Positions 5,241-6,497 of a stretch of DNA of 6,497 nucleotides are shown here, one piece after another (the first letter of the stretch is position 1; every line of letters begins with the position of its first letter). The notes beneath the pieces are model-generated. The model searched no databases, was not told the origin of the DNA, and worked only from the letters and a program-made list of their open reading frames with translations. Position numbers and translations under genes: made by a program. Source of the stretch: an uncultured Clostridia bacterium (GTDB lineage Bacteria; Bacillota_A; Clostridia; Christensenellales; Aristaeellaceae); the NCBI GenBank assembly GCA_946408865.1, contig CAMJTZ010000108.1:1-6497 (forward strand), read 5' to 3'.

Positions 5241-5840
5241 ATGAAAGAAGAACTGTTTCTGAACTACAGGGAGCTTCAGTCAGAAAGGCTGTTGCTGCGA
5301 AAGCTTGCTGATCAGGATGTATCAGATATTTTTGAAATTTATTCGGATCCGGAGGTCATGCTGTATTTTGACGACCGGTATGCCTTTAAGGAACTGTCTG
5401 AAGCGGAGCAGATGATCAGCGGGTATCATAACGCGATCCATGACAAGACGGGAATGCGCTGGGGGATCGTGCTGAAAGACAGCGGAAAGCTCATTGGGAC
5501 CTGCGGCTTCCATGCAATCTCAGATTATCATAAACGGATTGAGATCGGGTATGATCTGAACAGGAATTACTGGGGAAACGGATTCATGTCAGAGGCGCTT
5601 CCGCTGATTATTGATTACGCATATAACATTTCAGACGTCAACAGGGTGGAAGCTTTTGTTGAAACGCCCAATAAAGCATCCCGTTCACTGCTCGAAAAAC
5701 TGGGCTTCAGGATGGAAGGGATTCTGCGGGAACATGAAATGTGCCGGGGAAATCTGATCGATATTCAGCTTCTCAGCCTGCTGAGGAAAGAATGGAAAGC
5801 GGCGGATAAAAAAGCCGGATTACAACCGTGCGGGCCGTGA
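5241..5840 (+). CDS. RimJ/RimL-type GNAT N-acetyltransferase
   Basis: This acetyltransferase of the RimJ/RimL branch (199 aa from this start) uses acetyl-CoA to acetylate an amino group, in the family often a protein N-terminus or a small amine. The pattern is complete: LQSERLLLRKLADQDVSDIF near the N-terminus, WGIVLKDSGKLIGTCGFH, then EIGYDLNRNYWGNGFMSEAL (residues 101-120), whose NYWGNG is the acetyl-CoA loop. NRVEAFVETPNKASRSLLEK plus LGF follows, then the C-terminal EGILREHEMCRGN...LLSLLRKEW. I prefer ATG 5241 because the homologous region starts about 10 residues later, and GGAAGGA (5224-5230) lies 10 nt upstream. An in-frame ATG at 5193, with AAGG 7 nt upstream, would add 16 residues (MNMVSGLKVSWKECTG) that do not look like family sequence. 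This is a different subfamily from the acetyltransferase at 1370. The substrate is unknown. Confidence 0.88.
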   Translation: MKEELFLNYRELQSERLLLRKLADQDVSDIFEIYSDPEVMLYFDDRYAFKELSEAEQMISGYHNAIHDKTGMRWGIVLKDSGKLIGTCGFHAISDYHKRIEIGYDLNRNYWGNGFMSEALPLIIDYAYNISDVNRVEAFVETPNKASRSLLEKLGFRMEGILREHEMCRGNLIDIQLLSLLRKEWKAADKKAGLQPCGP

Positions 5841-5878
5841 CGAATAGAAATCTGAACGCCATGGAGGAGGATGGGAAA

Positions 5879-6094
5879 ATGAATCATGCGGCAGTGAAGA
5901 AGGCGGCGTTGATTTCCGCTGGCACATTGGTCGTTTTTGAGGGCATTGCCACCCTGGTACAATGGATTGATCCTCAGGGCGGACTTCTTCACGTGGACTA
6001 CCGCAATCCGGTGCAGCATATCATTATCATTGCAGCAGTACTGGGATTTGGGATTGCTGCATATTGCCGGGCATGCCAAAAAGAACGGGAATAA
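5879..6094 (+). CDS. Small two-helix membrane protein
   Basis: This is a 71-aa protein of unknown function with two hydrophobic segments, about residues 9-30 (AALISAGTLVVFEGIATLVQ and WI) and 46-63 (QHIIIIAAVLGFGIAAYC). They are joined by a short loop, DPQGGLLHVDYRNPV, and followed by a charged tail, RACQKERE. The first helix carries a buried acidic residue (E21). The ATG at 5879 is chosen because GGAGGAGG (5863-5870) is 8 nt upstream. In-frame GTG 5828 and ATG 5861 lack such a site, and the first would overlap the preceding gene. The start lies 38 nt after the acetyltransferase stop, so cotranscription is likely. I recognise no family. Confidence 0.65.
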   Translation: MNHAAVKKAALISAGTLVVFEGIATLVQWIDPQGGLLHVDYRNPVQHIIIIAAVLGFGIAAYCRACQKERE

Positions 6095-6178
6095 TACATA
6101 TCGATATTCTTCAGTCGTAACTGACAAATGCAGGAGAAAATGTCTGTACAGTATTCAACCGGCGGAGGTGGAAATCAA

Positions 6179-6497
6179 ATGATGAAGATTTGCAGAAGGT
6201 TTCTGGCGGTTCTCTTCTGTCTGGCGCTCTGTGTTCCGGCTGCGGTATCCGGCGCGGAGGGCAGATACGCGGGCATGACCGCGGAGGAAATCACGGCGCA
6301 GCTGACACTGGAACAGAAGGCATCCCAGATGGTGCAGCCGGCCTGCTACAATATTCCTTTCGAAGAAATGGAATACGCCTGCTACGGCAGCATCCTTTCC
6401 CAGGGAGAGCACCTGAACGATGCGGAGTGGCGGTATTTCACCGCGGCTTTCCAGCGTGCCGCCCTGGCCTCGGAAGCCGGCATTCCCTATATCTACG
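6179..6497 (+). CDS. Secreted glycoside hydrolase family 3 enzyme (3' end missing)
   Basis: The first ~106 residues are visible before the right edge. A Sec signal peptide is evident: basic MMKICRR, hydrophobic FLAVLFCLALCVPAAV, and a likely cleavage after S24-G25-A26. The mature part begins EGRYAGMTAEEITAQLTLEQ and continues KASQMVQPACYN, the L-T-L-E-[EQ]-K-x-x-Q-M-V-Q block that opens the GH3 N-terminal TIM barrel. It then shows YGSILSQGEHLNDAEWRYFT, then AAFQRAALASEAGIPYIY, which matches the G-S-I-L-S and F-Q-x-A-A-L-x-S-x-x-G-I-P-x-I-Y positions before the family's D-x-V-H-G loop. GH3 enzymes are retaining beta-glycosidases acting on plant or host glycans. The nucleophile Asp lies beyond the window, so activity and specificity cannot be judged. 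Tandem ATGs occur at 6179 and 6182. GGAGGTG at 6164-6170 is 8 nt from the first. An 84-nt gap precedes it with no clear terminator. Confidence 0.85.
   Translation, partial: MMKICRRFLAVLFCLALCVPAAVSGAEGRYAGMTAEEITAQLTLEQKASQMVQPACYNIPFEEMEYACYGSILSQGEHLNDAEWRYFTAAFQRAALASEAGIPYIY

Noticed and set aside
6121..6150. Possible promoter CTGACA-N18-TGTACA before the GH3 gene
   Set aside because: The -10 match is poor and the spacing is 18 nt. It is too weak to call, although a promoter in the 84-nt gap is plausible.

Overview
All recognisable genes in this window lie on the + strand and are closely packed. Most have a strong GGAGG-type ribosome binding site, and some use GTG starts. The proteins (MATE transporter, XRE-DUF5680 regulator, DUF3795 protein, and a clostridial-type 'EKNIIVxD...KRAxGLVKKGRAR' protein) together with a secreted GH3 glycosidase point to a gut or rumen Clostridia (Lachnospiraceae-like or related Bacillota) chromosome of middling GC content. 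I see no insertion sequence, phage gene, CRISPR array, tRNA or rRNA.

Layout. (1) 3-1226: the C-terminal ~90% of a MATE-family efflux transporter, cut by the left edge. (2) 1227-1369: a non-coding gap rich in inverted repeats, then a GNAT acetyltransferase (1370-1840) and a cysteine-rich DUF3795 protein (1927-2325). (3) 2385-3736: a regulatory unit with a sigma70-like promoter, an XRE-DUF5680 regulator (2434-3105), a Nudix hydrolase starting 19 nt later (3125-3622), and a rho-independent terminator (3696-3736). (4) 3747-4504: a self-contained transcription unit with its own promoter (TTGACT-N17-TACAAT), a leader holding an imperfect copy of the gene's own start region, a 211-aa protein of a clostridial family without a name I know, and a 9-bp terminator hairpin. 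(5) 4538-6094: a six-helix membrane protein I do not recognise, a RimJ/RimL-type GNAT acetyltransferase, and a 71-aa two-helix membrane protein. (6) 6179 to the end: the start of a secreted glycoside hydrolase family 3 enzyme, cut by the right edge.

How the genes relate. The window looks like a string of small accessory or stress-related functions (drug efflux, two acetyltransferases, Nudix, a regulator) leading into a polysaccharide-degradation gene, not one pathway. Only XRE-DUF5680 plus Nudix is convincingly an operon. The most unusual item is the 3837-4472 gene. Its N-terminal ~45 residues match, spacing for spacing, my recollection of the RRXRR/PLMP consensus found at the N-terminus of IscB-like proteins, but no nuclease follows. 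Its translation start is also ambiguous and is duplicated in its leader.
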